A stretch of 39,529 nt of DNA from Bacteroidales bacterium (GTDB lineage: Bacteria; Bacteroidota; Bacteroidia; Bacteroidales; UBA932): NCBI GenBank assembly GCA_022653735.1, contig JALCSU010000019.1:1-39529 (forward strand), read 5' to 3'. Position numbers and translations under genes: made by a program. This document shows, piece by piece, positions 26,153 through 34,982 of the stretch. The notes under the pieces were generated by a model, which had not been told where the DNA came from, did not search any database, and saw only the letters and a program-made list of their open reading frames with translations. The number at the start of each line of letters is the position of its first letter. Positions within the stretch are counted from its first letter, which is position 1.

Positions 26153-26619
26153 TCGTTCGATAATTTATTTAGGTCTAAATCCTTGAACTTAAATGTCTTG
26201 CCAACTCCGTTCTTCAAAGTGACGCGAGCCTCGACGTCGGTCGTGAACCCTTCGAGGCTGCGATTCTTCAAGAGGGTCATGACTTGCGCCAACCCCACGC
26301 TTTCGCTAAGCTCAGCCGAACAAGGCAGATCGTAAACCTTGACGCACTTTTTATCCACTGACAAAGAATCAGCAGAATAAGAAGCGAAATCCTCGCCGTT
26401 GTATTTGAGGATGCCATTCACCTTAGTGATGATGAATCCCATCGCCGGATTGTCTATCCCGACGGCAAGCACGGCATCGGCAGAACGGAAGCCCTTAGGA
26501 GATAACGACTCCAGCCCCACGGATGTTATCTTAATATCCTTAACCTTTGAACAGGAAGACATTAGAGCCAAAGCAAGCACTCCGGCAAAAATCAATATTA
26601 AGTTTCTATTTGTTCTCAT
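26149..26619 (-). CDS. LEA type 2-like lipoprotein
   Basis: A 156-residue lipoprotein with lipobox MSSC and the cysteine at residue 23. The rest looks like a late-embryogenesis-abundant type 2 domain: ADAVLAVGIDNPAMGFIITKV followed by ILKYNGEDFASYS, with an immunoglobulin-like beta pattern. Such domains are common in Bacteroidota lipoproteins, with no known specific role. It is the first gene of the unit that ends in rpoN, and its stop overlaps the next start by 4 nt. It diverges from miaB with an 81-nt gap. Confidence 0.7.
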   Translation of the reverse strand: MRTNRNLILIFAGVLALALMSSCSKVKDIKITSVGLESLSPKGFRSADAVLAVGIDNPAMGFIITKVNGILKYNGEDFASYSADSLSVDKKCVKVYDLPCSAELSESVGLAQVMTLLKNRSLEGFTTDVEARVTLKNGVGKTFKFKDLDLNKLSNE

Positions 26620-26637
26620 TTCCTTTTCCTAAACGTA

Positions 26638-26669
26638 CAAATATAGGAAAAATCTCCAATTAACGTAAA
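26638..26669 (-). promoter_or_regulatory. Promoter of the lipoprotein-SPOR-rpoN unit (minus strand)
   Basis: On the minus strand TATATTTG at 26645-26638 matches TAnnTTTG, and TTTA at 26669-26666 lies 20 nt upstream. It ends 18 nt before the lipoprotein start at 26619. The divergent miaB box begins only 7 nt beyond it. Confidence 0.65.
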
Positions 26670-26675
26670 AATGCA

Positions 26676-26683
26676 TATCTTTG
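26676..26683 (+). promoter_or_regulatory. Bacteroidota -7 box of miaB
   Basis: TATCTTTG matches TAnnTTTG, ending 17 nt before the ATG at 26701. It lies back-to-back with the minus-strand promoter of the rpoN unit. No clear -33 box is seen. Confidence 0.6.
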
Positions 26684-26700
26684 CCCAAGGGTACATATTA

Positions 26701-28020
26701 ATGAAAAAGAAACTTTACATAGAGACATACGGCTGCCAGATGAATGTGGCAGACTCCGAGGTAATCTTCTCCATTCTTGGCAAGGATGGGTATGAGAGGA
26801 CAACGAATATGGATGAGGCAGACGTGATTCTGGCCAACACCTGCTCTGTCAGGGACAATGCCGAACAAAGAATATGGGGAAGGCTGGAAGTGTTCTGCAA
26901 ACAGAAGGAGGCGCGCCCGAATGTGGCAGTCGGGATTGTCGGCTGCATGGCAGAAAGGCTGAAGGACAAGCTGATAGAAACCGGCAAGGTGGACATTGTG
27001 GCAGGGCCTGACACCTACAGGTCTCTCCCTGAGATGTTGCGGAACTTAGCTCCCGAACGGCCTCAGATCAACGTCCTGCTGTCGAAAGAGGAGAACTATT
27101 CCGAGATCATTCCTGTCCGGACAGACAAGAATGGGGTCTCGGCCTTCGTGACCATCATGCGCGGCTGCAACAATGTGTGCTCGTACTGCGTGGTGCCTTA
27201 CACCAGAGGAGCTGAACGCAGCCGCGACCCTGAGACGATTCTGGAAGAGGTTAGCGACGTGGTGGGAAAAGGTTACAAGGAGGTCACTCTGCTTGGACAA
27301 AACGTGGACTCGTATCACTGGAAAAATGCCGATAAGGATGTCGATTTTCCAGACCTCCTAGAAATGGTTGCGATGCTGAACCCATCTCTCAGGGTGCGAT
27401 TCGCCACGAACCATCCTAAAGACATAAGCGACAAGCTGATAGAGGCCATGGCTCGGCATAGGAACATCTGCCATCATATTCATTTGCCTGTGCAGTCGGG
27501 AAGCAACCGCCTGCTGGAGAAGATGAGGAGACGCTACACCCGTGAATGGTACATGGAGAGGGTGCGCAAGATTCGTGAGGTGATGCCAGATTGCGGGCTT
27601 ACTACAGACGTCATCGCTGGATTCTGCTCCGAGACTGAGGAGGATCACCAGCAGACTCTTTCAATATTCCGCGAGGCTGGGTTCGACTACGCTTACATGT
27701 TCCAGTATTCCGAGCGTCCAGGCACGCTGGCCGCCAGGAATTATCCAGACGACGTGCCGCCTGAAATCAAGACCCGCAGGCTGAACGAGATAATAGAGCT
27801 TCAAGGACAGCTGAGCCTGGAGAGCAACCGCAGGGACGTGGGCAAGACGTTCGAAGTTCTCGTGGAGGGGCCTTCCAAGAGAAACCAGGATGAGCTTTGC
27901 GGCAGGACTGGAAGCGACAAGATGTGCGTCTTCCCAGGCTTAGGGCATTCTGCTGGAGACTTTGTCAACGTGCAGATTACTTCTTGCACTTCAGCGACTC
28001 TGATAGGGAAAATCGTATAA
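26701..28020 (+). CDS. miaB: tRNA-2-methylthio-N6-dimethylallyladenosine synthase
   Basis: Radical SAM enzyme that adds a methylthio group to i6A37 of tRNA. The 439 residues carry the two cluster sites: N-terminal cysteines C12 (ETYGCQMN), C48 (NTCSVRDNAE) and one in GCMAER near 82, and the radical SAM C156/C160/C163 in CNNVCSYCVVPYTRG. A C-terminal TRAM domain covers about 375-439. The start at 26701 gives MKKKLYIETYGCQMN; an in-frame ATG at 26671 sits before the -7 box and is rejected. The cardiolipin synthase gene starts 3 nt after its stop. Confidence 0.96.
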   Translation: MKKKLYIETYGCQMNVADSEVIFSILGKDGYERTTNMDEADVILANTCSVRDNAEQRIWGRLEVFCKQKEARPNVAVGIVGCMAERLKDKLIETGKVDIVAGPDTYRSLPEMLRNLAPERPQINVLLSKEENYSEIIPVRTDKNGVSAFVTIMRGCNNVCSYCVVPYTRGAERSRDPETILEEVSDVVGKGYKEVTLLGQNVDSYHWKNADKDVDFPDLLEMVAMLNPSLRVRFATNHPKDISDKLIEAMARHRNICHHIHLPVQSGSNRLLEKMRRRYTREWYMERVRKIREVMPDCGLTTDVIAGFCSETEEDHQQTLSIFREAGFDYAYMFQYSERPGTLAARNYPDDVPPEIKTRRLNEIIELQGQLSLESNRRDVGKTFEVLVEGPSKRNQDELCGRTGSDKMCVFPGLGHSAGDFVNVQITSCTSATLIGKIV

Positions 28021-28023
28021 GCA

Positions 28024-29598
28024 ATGATATTGCGAACCATATTCACCATCTTGTATGTCTTGCTGATCATCACCACGGTGATCATGATAATCATAGATTC
28101 CGGAGACTCCGGGAAGAAATTCTCATGGCTGCTAGTGATAGCGTTCCTGCCTGCCATCGGGCTCATCCTGTACTACATGTTCGGAATCAATTACCGTCAC
28201 CACTGGATATTCAACCGCAGGCACCAGCGATTCAAGGATGCCTTCAATAAAGGGTCGACCGATGAAATTAATAATCTGCTATTCGGCCACGAGGCAGAGA
28301 AAAAACTGAGGCATGAATATATAGCCATGACTAAGCTCGTGGGACAAAGCGGATACCCTACCATCACGGACGGCAATGACATAGAGATCATCTCATGGGG
28401 GCACCGCAAGTTCGAGCTGCTTTGCGAAGACATCAAGAATGCGAAGGAGTCCATACACATGGAATATTTCCATTTCGGAAACGACGACAGCAGCAAATAC
28501 ATAAAGGAGCTGCTCATGGACAAGGCGCGGGAGGGGGTGAAGGTGAGGTTCATCCATGAAAACATAGCCAACCTGCCGATCAGCTCGAAATATTACGAGA
28601 ATATGCGTAAAGCTGGGGTGGAGGTAGTCAAATTCACGAATCCAAGGCAGCATGTTTTCGACATGGCCACAAGGCTCAATTTCCGGGATCATCGCAAGAT
28701 TGTCGTCATCGATGGACGGATAGGCTATACCGGCGGAATGAACATCAACAATCATTATTTCAAGGAATGGCGCGACACGCACATGAGGATCACGGGCAAG
28801 GCCGTGGCTACCTTGCAGTATTTGTTCCTGGATGCCTGGCTGACGGGTGGCGGCACCATCGACAAGCCGCTGATAGAATATTTTCCTCAGGCGCAGATGC
28901 AAGAAGGTTTTTCGAAGGGAATAGGTCCTGACTTTCGTCAGGATGACAACATGGAAACGGCTGACAACAGAGTAACGGCAGAGAATGCGGCTTCTGCCTT
29001 GCAGGATGTGCCTCGGCACATTGAAATCAATGCCGTCCACCCTGTTCTGAAGAACAAGCTGATGCAGATTGTGCCGGATGAGCCATCCAGGGTCTTCCCT
29101 ATCTTGCAATTCAGCTACGAATGGTTCCTGCTGCACGCCAAGAAGTACATCTGGCTCCAGACACCTTACTTCGTGCCTACTGAGCCAGTGATGCACGCTT
29201 TGAAGGCGGCGGCCCTGTGCGGGGTGGATGTGCGCCTGATGCTGCCTAAAAGAGCAGACAATATATTCATGCGCCCTGCCAACAAGGCATATTACTCGGA
29301 AGCCCTCGACGCAGGAGTCAAGATATTCCTAAAGAATCAATTCATACATGCCAAGACTTTCGTCTGCGATGACTACGTGACCAGCATCGGGACCGCCAAC
29401 CTGGATTACCGCAGCTTCGACATTGACTATGAGGTAAATTCCTACATCTACGACGAGGAGACAGCAATATATTACAAGAGAATATTCCAGAGCGATCTTG
29501 ATGACTGCCGAGAGATCACGAAGGAGGAATGGGACAAGCGCCCATACTACAAGACCCTCATCGACAATATATTCCGCCTCTTTGCCCCACTCCTGTAG
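28024..29598 (+). CDS. cls: Cardiolipin synthase (phospholipase D family)
   Basis: Condenses phosphatidylglycerol into cardiolipin in the inner membrane. The 524 residues begin with two membrane segments (about 5-25 and 35-55). Two PLD catalytic motifs follow: HRKIVVIDGRIGYTGG near residue 223 and HAKTFVCDDYVTSIGTANLD near 442. The family's intervening regions (MEYFHFGNDD, YIWLQTPYFVPTEPV) are intact. It is probably cotranscribed with miaB. Confidence 0.93.
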   Translation: MILRTIFTILYVLLIITTVIMIIIDSGDSGKKFSWLLVIAFLPAIGLILYYMFGINYRHHWIFNRRHQRFKDAFNKGSTDEINNLLFGHEAEKKLRHEYIAMTKLVGQSGYPTITDGNDIEIISWGHRKFELLCEDIKNAKESIHMEYFHFGNDDSSKYIKELLMDKAREGVKVRFIHENIANLPISSKYYENMRKAGVEVVKFTNPRQHVFDMATRLNFRDHRKIVVIDGRIGYTGGMNINNHYFKEWRDTHMRITGKAVATLQYLFLDAWLTGGGTIDKPLIEYFPQAQMQEGFSKGIGPDFRQDDNMETADNRVTAENAASALQDVPRHIEINAVHPVLKNKLMQIVPDEPSRVFPILQFSYEWFLLHAKKYIWLQTPYFVPTEPVMHALKAAALCGVDVRLMLPKRADNIFMRPANKAYYSEALDAGVKIFLKNQFIHAKTFVCDDYVTSIGTANLDYRSFDIDYEVNSYIYDEETAIYYKRIFQSDLDDCREITKEEWDKRPYYKTLIDNIFRLFAPLL

Positions 29599-29618
29599 CC
29601 ATCGGCGAGTTCATGCAG

Positions 29619-29650
29619 TTTGCTTTGCTTTGAAACATTTCCTATCTTTA
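29619..29650 (+). promoter_or_regulatory. Probable promoter of the Fib_succ_major-like lipoprotein gene
   Basis: TTTG at 29619-29622 and TATCTTTA at 29643-29650 are separated by 20 nt; the second box has one mismatch to TAnnTTTG. The box ends 40 nt before the ATG at 29691. Confidence 0.6.
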
Positions 29651-29690
29651 CGAAATCATAATCTGAAACGAACTAATAAATATTTTAAAA

Positions 29691-31247
29691 ATGCACGACA
29701 AGATTTTCTTTATCGGAGCAATGGCGCTCCTTTCCCTGGCCTGTGGCTGCAAAGACGATGAATTCCCTGCTACTGTAAGATATGCAGTGCAGATAGAAAA
29801 AGAAGACAATTCCAATCTTGAAAGCGCTTCTGTCACCTCTCTTCACGAAAGACTGATGTCCGACCTTCAGAACGAAGGCTTTTCTCTCTGCATGGATAAG
29901 ACAATAGACTTGGACAAGAAGTACGAAACGACTGTTGCCGGCAACGATGCAGATGTCAAGACTAAATATTCCGAATTGGACGATGCTATGGCTCGCATTA
30001 AAGAGACATTCGACTTGCAAGCCGCTTCTGGGCAATATGGGAAAGGGACCATAAATGTCAAATGCACCATCTCTGCCGAACGAGCAACTAACTGGGATGA
30101 AATTCCGGTAGCCCTGGGAGGGCCAAAGACCTACGTATTCGAATACAATGGACCGAAGATTCCTTCGGATGCGGTAGATGTCTCTGCGGATGGAACTGCC
30201 AACTGCTATATCGTAAAACCTGGCACTCGGGTTTACTTCACTGCTGACAGAATGGGTAATTCCACAGAGACAAATATTTCAGGAGCATCTGACGCAATTT
30301 TAGTATGGCAAGACACCAAAGGGCTCGTCGGCAACATATTCCTTGACGGGAATAAAGTATTTGTTCTGGCCAATGAGAGCGCAGAAGGCAATGCCTTAGT
30401 CGCCGTAACAGATGCCTCGGGAAAGATCCTCTGGAGCTGGCATCTGTGGGTTACAGATTATTCTCCTGCGGAATCGATATTCTCTACTCCGGAGACCACC
30501 AACGGGACCGTCTGGAAAATGATGGACAGGAACATCGGTGCTCTGAGCAATTCTTCCGAAAGCCCGGAGTCTCGCGGACTGATGTACCAGTGGGGTAGGA
30601 AAGATCCGTTCCCTGGTCCTGCTGGATTCACTGCCCAGAACGAGGACTACTCTTACATCACTGACGGAGAAAAGCAGCTGTACGACATAGAAGGCGATCC
30701 GATCGAGAAGAAATTCTACGCAACTGCCCAAGGATACGGCACCCTAGCCCTTTCGATCGAACATCCTGATGTCTTCTACAAGGTTGTTACTTCCGACAAT
30801 GCATTCGGTCATGACTATCCGTCAATGGACTGGAAGAAAGAGTCCGATGACGATTCCTGGGGTGGGGTTTCGGGGAAAAAGACCATGTACGATCCTTGCC
30901 CTTCCGGATACAAGGTTCCTGCCCTCGATTCCCACGATGCATCTCCGTTCGACTGGATGAGTTACGCAAACGCATCTTTCGGTGAAAATCCCGGAGCCAT
31001 CCAGAATGGCCAATGGTTTCCTTTCTGCGGATCAAGGGTAAACTATTCTGGCGGGCTTGATTTCCCGGAAGTAAGGACTTACGGAGGCTACTGGCTTGCA
31101 AATCATGGAAAAGCCAGCGCCGATCTTGAGCAGTTCCCTACCCTGTATGGCCAGTACATATACCTTTACCAGAATCGCAGAATGTTCGGGAAGCATATGA
31201 AAGACTCCCGCTCGCAATGCCTCTCGGTACGCTGCGTGGCAGAATAG
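29691..31247 (+). CDS. Exported lipoprotein with Fibrobacter-major-type C-terminal domain
   Basis: A 518-residue protein with a signal peptide and lipobox-like LACGC (cysteine at residue 20). The N-terminal part is unrecognised. From about residue 260, LWSWHLWVTDY, TVWKMMDRNIGAL, GLMYQWGRKDPFPGPAGF, YDPCPSGYKVP and a final CLSVRCVAE match the Fib_succ_major-type or fimbrillin-associated domain seen in many Bacteroidota surface lipoproteins. These are thought to sit on the cell surface, but the function is not established. A predicted outer-membrane-type protein follows 79 nt downstream. Confidence 0.8.
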   Translation: MHDKIFFIGAMALLSLACGCKDDEFPATVRYAVQIEKEDNSNLESASVTSLHERLMSDLQNEGFSLCMDKTIDLDKKYETTVAGNDADVKTKYSELDDAMARIKETFDLQAASGQYGKGTINVKCTISAERATNWDEIPVALGGPKTYVFEYNGPKIPSDAVDVSADGTANCYIVKPGTRVYFTADRMGNSTETNISGASDAILVWQDTKGLVGNIFLDGNKVFVLANESAEGNALVAVTDASGKILWSWHLWVTDYSPAESIFSTPETTNGTVWKMMDRNIGALSNSSESPESRGLMYQWGRKDPFPGPAGFTAQNEDYSYITDGEKQLYDIEGDPIEKKFYATAQGYGTLALSIEHPDVFYKVVTSDNAFGHDYPSMDWKKESDDDSWGGVSGKKTMYDPCPSGYKVPALDSHDASPFDWMSYANASFGENPGAIQNGQWFPFCGSRVNYSGGLDFPEVRTYGGYWLANHGKASADLEQFPTLYGQYIYLYQNRRMFGKHMKDSRSQCLSVRCVAE

Positions 31248-31326
31248 CAGATTGTCAATAATTTCATGCAAGGTTTTATGCTCTTTGGATTTAGTTGGTA
31301 GTTTTTGGACATCCGAGACCCACGAT

Positions 31327-32103
31327 ATGAATTCATTGCTAAAGACCTTCGCCGAAGTGGCTGCATTGATGGTCATGTTCTGCATCAACTCAGCTGCGCA
31401 GACATCAATCCCCATCCGTGAATATTCCAATCGCTTCTTTTTCGAGATGGGATCGGCCTCAAATTTATTCGGGGTGGGCTATGAACGCCAACTGATGAAG
31501 CATCAGAAACTTTTATTGAGGACCGGGGCCAGCTACTTTTCCTCAGGCTATATGTACTCTTTCCCATGGGGCTGTAATGATTCAGATTGCGATGTCCTTC
31601 TCAATGATTATTATCTCTCCGTACCTCTAGGCATCACCTATCTGCTGCTGCCTGAACACAGGGCTCACGTTGAGCTGGGTCTCGGCGTAATCGGGTCCCT
31701 GCAATTCGTAGAAGAGCAAAACATGCAGGAAATCGTCACGTCGAGGAATGACGCCGCCGTTTATCTTACAGACTATGCGGGCTGTGATCGAGCATACAAG
31801 AAGCTGGATAAAGTCAGGAATACGCTGCTTAGGGGTTACGGTTACTTCAATGTCGGTTACCGCTTCGAAGCACACAATGGCTTCATGGTCAGGACGGGCT
31901 TCGCCCTGATTCACTATTTCGATCCTTGCTCAAGGTATTTCGGCTCGTTGCTCGACTGCGTTGGCACATATGACTTTAAGAATCTGCCGCTCCACTGTGA
32001 GCCAGGCACTTACGACTTCAAGGCCCAGCATCACAGAATGAAGCCCGGCGACAATGAGCCTCCCCACCTCAGCATATACTTCGGCATAGGCTTCGCCTTC
32101 TGA
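31327..32103 (+). CDS. Exported protein, possible outer-membrane beta-barrel
   Basis: A 258-residue protein with a signal peptide (about residues 1-23, ending SAAQ). Strands alternate polar and hydrophobic residues and contain many Tyr, Phe and Gly (FFFEMGSASNLFGVGYERQL, YFNVGYRFEAHNGFMVRTGF), and the chain ends with the aromatic residue of GIGFAF, all usual for small outer-membrane barrels. It has four or more cysteines in GCNDSDCDV and CVGTYDF-like segments, which is unusual for barrels. The ATG at 31327 is chosen because it opens the signal peptide. No specific family is recognised. Confidence 0.6.
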   Translation: MNSLLKTFAEVAALMVMFCINSAAQTSIPIREYSNRFFFEMGSASNLFGVGYERQLMKHQKLLLRTGASYFSSGYMYSFPWGCNDSDCDVLLNDYYLSVPLGITYLLLPEHRAHVELGLGVIGSLQFVEEQNMQEIVTSRNDAAVYLTDYAGCDRAYKKLDKVRNTLLRGYGYFNVGYRFEAHNGFMVRTGFALIHYFDPCSRYFGSLLDCVGTYDFKNLPLHCEPGTYDFKAQHHRMKPGDNEPPHLSIYFGIGFAF

Positions 32104-32242
32104 TCCCGGACAAAGCCGCCTCCGTTGATTGCCGATGCTGGGAATGATTCGGCATAGCAGCCGGAATGCCTCAGAATTCGGTTTTTCGTGTCAAGTCATG
32201 GTCACTAAACATGGGCCCATATAAACATTTGCAACGCCATAT

Positions 32243-33178
32243 ATGATAGATTATCACCCCAACTGTATAGCATCAAGTAATCACCGCTTTGCCTTGGAAC
32301 AACCTGGAGAAAGAGTTTTGATTGTCATTGGAGTCAATCCCAGCACAGCCGACGAAAACAAGCCGGACCCGACGATGCAAAGCGTCCTGCGGTTTCTCAA
32401 CTCATCCGGTTATGATGGGTTTGTAATGCTGAACCTTTCTTCGGAGAGATGTACGTGGCCAAATGATCTGGCAACCTCCATCGACATGGACATGCACAAG
32501 AGGAATATGGAAGTTGTGAGTGATATGGGAAATAAATACCCTGATGCGGACATCTTACTCGCTTTCGGCAATAACATAGACAAACGTATGTACTTGGAAT
32601 CTTGTTTCTATGAGATTCACCGGAGGCTTTCCGCTCACAAGAAATGGTTATGCATCGGCGGACAAGAATGTCTGACGAAATATGGGCATCCCCGTCACCC
32701 TCTCTACGCAAGTCCTAAGGTGGGTCTGCACGAATTCGATATTGCCGATTATACCAGGTATGAAGAGTATGACAAGATTATAGAGCATCAATACAAGAAT
32801 GAAGACCCAGAATGGCGTTGGTGTCTTGTGGGGAATATCGTCAAAGAACATCCTTACGGCGAAGAGCACGAGATACGTCAGGGAACGAAGCATTTTGCTC
32901 CGGGGACCAAAGTGTATTGCGCAAAAAGTATGTGGGGCGATGGGTATGAGAACATAGGTGTTCTGGGAGCGCATCGCCATAGTCATAAGTATATCGAAAT
33001 CATCATGGAGCGTAAGGATATTGAGAATTTCCGTCTCCAGAAGGTGTTCAAACCGGCGGTCCTTGAGATAATGAAGCAGATGCACTACCACTGGTGGGAT
33101 AACTCGGATGAGGACCGCGATGAGATTTTGGAGTATGTCAAAGATTTGAATCCGGACAAATATCCGAGTGAACAGTAA
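32243..33178 (+). CDS. DUF1643 domain protein with an extra C-terminal domain
   Basis: A 311-residue cytoplasmic protein. The N-terminal half (about residues 10-165) resembles DUF1643: VLIVIGVNPSTADENKPDPT, GYDGFVMLNLSSERCTWPND, DILLAFGNNIDKRMY. The C-terminal half (about 185-311) has an unrecognised, charged and aromatic domain: WRWCLVGNIVKEHPYGEEHE, GTKHFAPGTKVYCAKSMWGD, MHYHWWDNSDEDR. The function of either part is unknown to me. It stands alone on the border between housekeeping genes and the repeat-rich stretch, with AACATTTG (one mismatch to the -7 box) about 20 nt upstream. Confidence 0.65.
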   Translation: MIDYHPNCIASSNHRFALEQPGERVLIVIGVNPSTADENKPDPTMQSVLRFLNSSGYDGFVMLNLSSERCTWPNDLATSIDMDMHKRNMEVVSDMGNKYPDADILLAFGNNIDKRMYLESCFYEIHRRLSAHKKWLCIGGQECLTKYGHPRHPLYASPKVGLHEFDIADYTRYEEYDKIIEHQYKNEDPEWRWCLVGNIVKEHPYGEEHEIRQGTKHFAPGTKVYCAKSMWGDGYENIGVLGAHRHSHKYIEIIMERKDIENFRLQKVFKPAVLEIMKQMHYHWWDNSDEDRDEILEYVKDLNPDKYPSEQ

Positions 33179-33539
33179 CCTATTCAATAACAATTTTATT
33201 TCACCTGTTTCAACCAAAGGACAGTGCTTGTCCAGGCTAAACTCGCCAGCTAGTAGGCATCAGACCACCTCTCCCATGGACGCCTTCTGATATATTTTAT
33301 TGCATTCCAGAAGAATGGTTAGTACGAGTACCGGCTCAAGGCATATTCTACCCAATTGTCTGGATCCATGCCGAAGTGAATCATTCAGGGCATTACAGAT
33401 TTCTTCGCCTTTCATATTGAGACCATCGACGGGAATTGACTCTTTCGCCCCTGTCGTTTCGGAATTGAACGCATATAGTTTTTGTTTCAGCTTGACGAAT
33501 TATATTAAGTATTTGCTTTGAGGAAGATAGCGAGATTAT
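33179..33539. other. Gene-poor stretch, possible decayed frame
   Basis: No convincing gene. On the minus strand an open stretch of 79 codons without ATG at its head runs from 33499 to a TGA at 33260-33262. Its composition is protein-like (KLKQKLYAFNSETTGAK near the start, MKGEEICNALNDSLRHG inside), so it may be a remnant, but no family was recognised. A short inverted repeat GGACA-TGTCC occurs near 33220. Nothing else is seen. Confidence 0.3.
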
Positions 33540-33675
33540 GAGAAAACGCTTTTCTGCTTATTTACTTGTAGTTCATCACCTCTACGAAATACATCCTCGC
33601 CACCTCCGGCAGATTCCCACCTCCGGCAGATTCCTGTCATGTTTTTTGTCAACATTTTTCAGGACAAGGCAGGTA
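33540..33675 (-). mobile_element. IS fragment: 5' part of an IS3-type orfA, decayed
   Basis: This segment closely matches 35370-35475, the 5' end of the orfA at 35060-35458 and its leader. Translation on the minus strand gives KKHDRNLPEV, then MYFVEVMNYK followed by a stop codon; in the better copy the same place reads MYFVEGMNYRQ. A short piece (CACCTCCGGCAGATTC) is duplicated within it. It is a broken second copy of the same insertion sequence. Confidence 0.7.
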
Positions 33676-34340
33676 AGGATCACCGGCACGACCAGCACCC
33701 CATTCTGATGCCCCGCGCCGTTCACAACGATTTTCACCATGGGGAATTTGGGCAGCGGAAGCTCAGGTGGCAGATCTCACTAAAACAATCATTTTCCGGA
33801 AGTCATTCAGCGCGGCTGAAAAATGCCGCCCAGCCCAAGCCCGAACTTCCCATTGGATTCTTTGTCGTTGTCACTTAAATTTATGCACTGTCTCAATCTC
33901 TCGACCTCCCATGCTGAGTTAATATGTTCGCGAACTTCCCGTCGGATGCCCCGTAGCAGCTATGTGGGAGGCCTTTTTCGTGGATTTCTTTCGGATGGGA
34001 TGACTTGGAGAAGTGCCTGGTGATGGCGGGCGTGGCAGCCGAAATCGTAGGCAACGGTGCCTATGAATATACCGCTGATATTCAATGACGCCGTTCCCAA
34101 CCCCACCCTCTGAGACCCGGGTTAGGAACACCGGCATACCCTGTGCCATATTCAGATGCCCCGCGCCGTTCCCAACGATTTTTAACATGGGGAAAATTTG
34201 AACAGCAAGATCTCAGATGGCAGATCCCTCTAAAACAATCATCCTCCGGAAGTTATCCTGAGCATCCTCCGGAAGTTACCTAGCATCCTCCGGAAGTTAT
34301 CCTGAGCATCGAGTCCAGCTGAACCGCTCGCCCAGTCCGA
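33676..34340. repeat. Diverged repeat mosaic
   Basis: About 130 bp at 33680-33811 recur, diverged, at 34130-34265; shared text includes GATGCCCCGCGCCGTTC and TAAAACAATCAT. On the minus strand both copies read like NGAGH (VKIVVNGAGHQN; LKIVGNGAGHLN), which may be the ghost of a reading frame. A degraded copy of the left part of the 350-bp unit (GGATGCCCCGTAGCAGCTAT) lies at about 33930-33985. No intact gene is seen. Confidence 0.65.
34241..34307. repeat. Three short tandem repeats with CCTCCGGAAGTT
   Basis: Copies lie at 34241-34263, 34264-34284 and 34285-34307; the middle one lacks two bases. A further copy is at 34646-34668 and a weaker one at 33788-33811. CCGGAAGTT is the exact inverse of AACTTCCGG at 34340-34348 and 34691-34699, so each long unit begins with a potential hairpin. 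Confidence 0.8.
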
Positions 34341-34429
34341 ACTTCCGGTCGGATGCCCCGTAGCAGCTATGTGGTAGGCGTTTTTCGTTGTATTTGTCGG
34401 ATGCCTTCGGTATGTGGGGAGAGCGGAGG

Positions 34430-34600
34430 ATGTCATTTCTCGCCGATGCATTTGCGGCGCGAGGTAATATGGCGTGGAGAGGCATTAATTGGCTATAGCC
34501 GTGTAAACACCTGGGATGGCAAGTGGGGTGTTTACATGCCCGTCCACTTCCTACGGCATCGTGTGGCGCTATGGTTCGCGCGGCAAAAGCATCCTGACAT
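34430..34600. repeat. 171-nt element with imperfect inverted ends, copy 1
   Basis: It begins ATGTCA and ends TGACAT. The left end continues with GATGCATTTGCGGCGCGA and the right end is the near inverse, TCGCGCGGCAAAAGCATC; the left arm has 9 extra bases. In the middle GTAAACACC (34503-34511) pairs exactly with GGTGTTTAC (34527-34535), extended by further pairs. This could fold as a long arm with an inner hairpin, as in a MITE-like element or a structured RNA. No transposase is attached. Frames through it are open in part, but I see no coding evidence that decides. Confidence 0.7.
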
Positions 34601-34779
34601 GATTCTGTAATTTTCTTGTTCAAGCACTATCGGTAGTTGGGCATCCCTCCGGAAGTTATCCTGAGCGGCTGAAAAATGCCACCCGGCCCGAACTTCCGGT
34701 CGGATGCCCCGTAGCAGCTATGTGGTAGGCGATTTTCGTTGTATTTGTCGGCTGCCTTCGGTATTTGGGTGAACGGAGG

Positions 34780-34950
34780 ATGTCATTTTTCGCTGATGCA
34801 TTTGCGGCGCGAGGTAATATGGCGTGGAGAAGCATTAATTGGCTATGGCCGTGTAAACACCTGGGATGGCAAGTGGGGTGTTTACATGCCCACTCATTTC
34901 CTACGGCATCGCATGGCACTATGGTTCGCGCGGCAAAAGCATCCTGACAT
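34780..34950. repeat. 171-nt element with imperfect inverted ends, copy 2
   Basis: Same length as copy 1 with 160 of 171 positions identical. The 11 differences are all transitions. The inner hairpin (34853-34861 with 34877-34885) and both inverted ends are unchanged. At one predicted pair the copies differ on both sides in a way that keeps pairing: C in CCAC with G in GTGG of copy 1 corresponds to T in TCAT with A in ATGG of copy 2. Confidence 0.7.
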
Positions 34951-34982
34951 GATTCTGTAATTTTCCTGCTAGAACGCTATCG

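Noticed and set aside
28393..29196. 267-codon open frame antisense to cardiolipin synthase
   Set aside because: It lies within a clear gene; long antisense frames are expected with this codon use.
33300..33521. 73-codon plus-strand frame in the gene-poor stretch
   Set aside because: Unlike a real protein in composition, no promoter; the minus-strand frame in the same place looks more protein-like and even that is weak.
34353..34960. Plus-strand open frames in the 171-nt elements as genes
   Set aside because: Short frames of 60-85 codons, one of which has a stop in copy 1; the all-transition pattern fits structure as well as coding. Not annotated as CDS.
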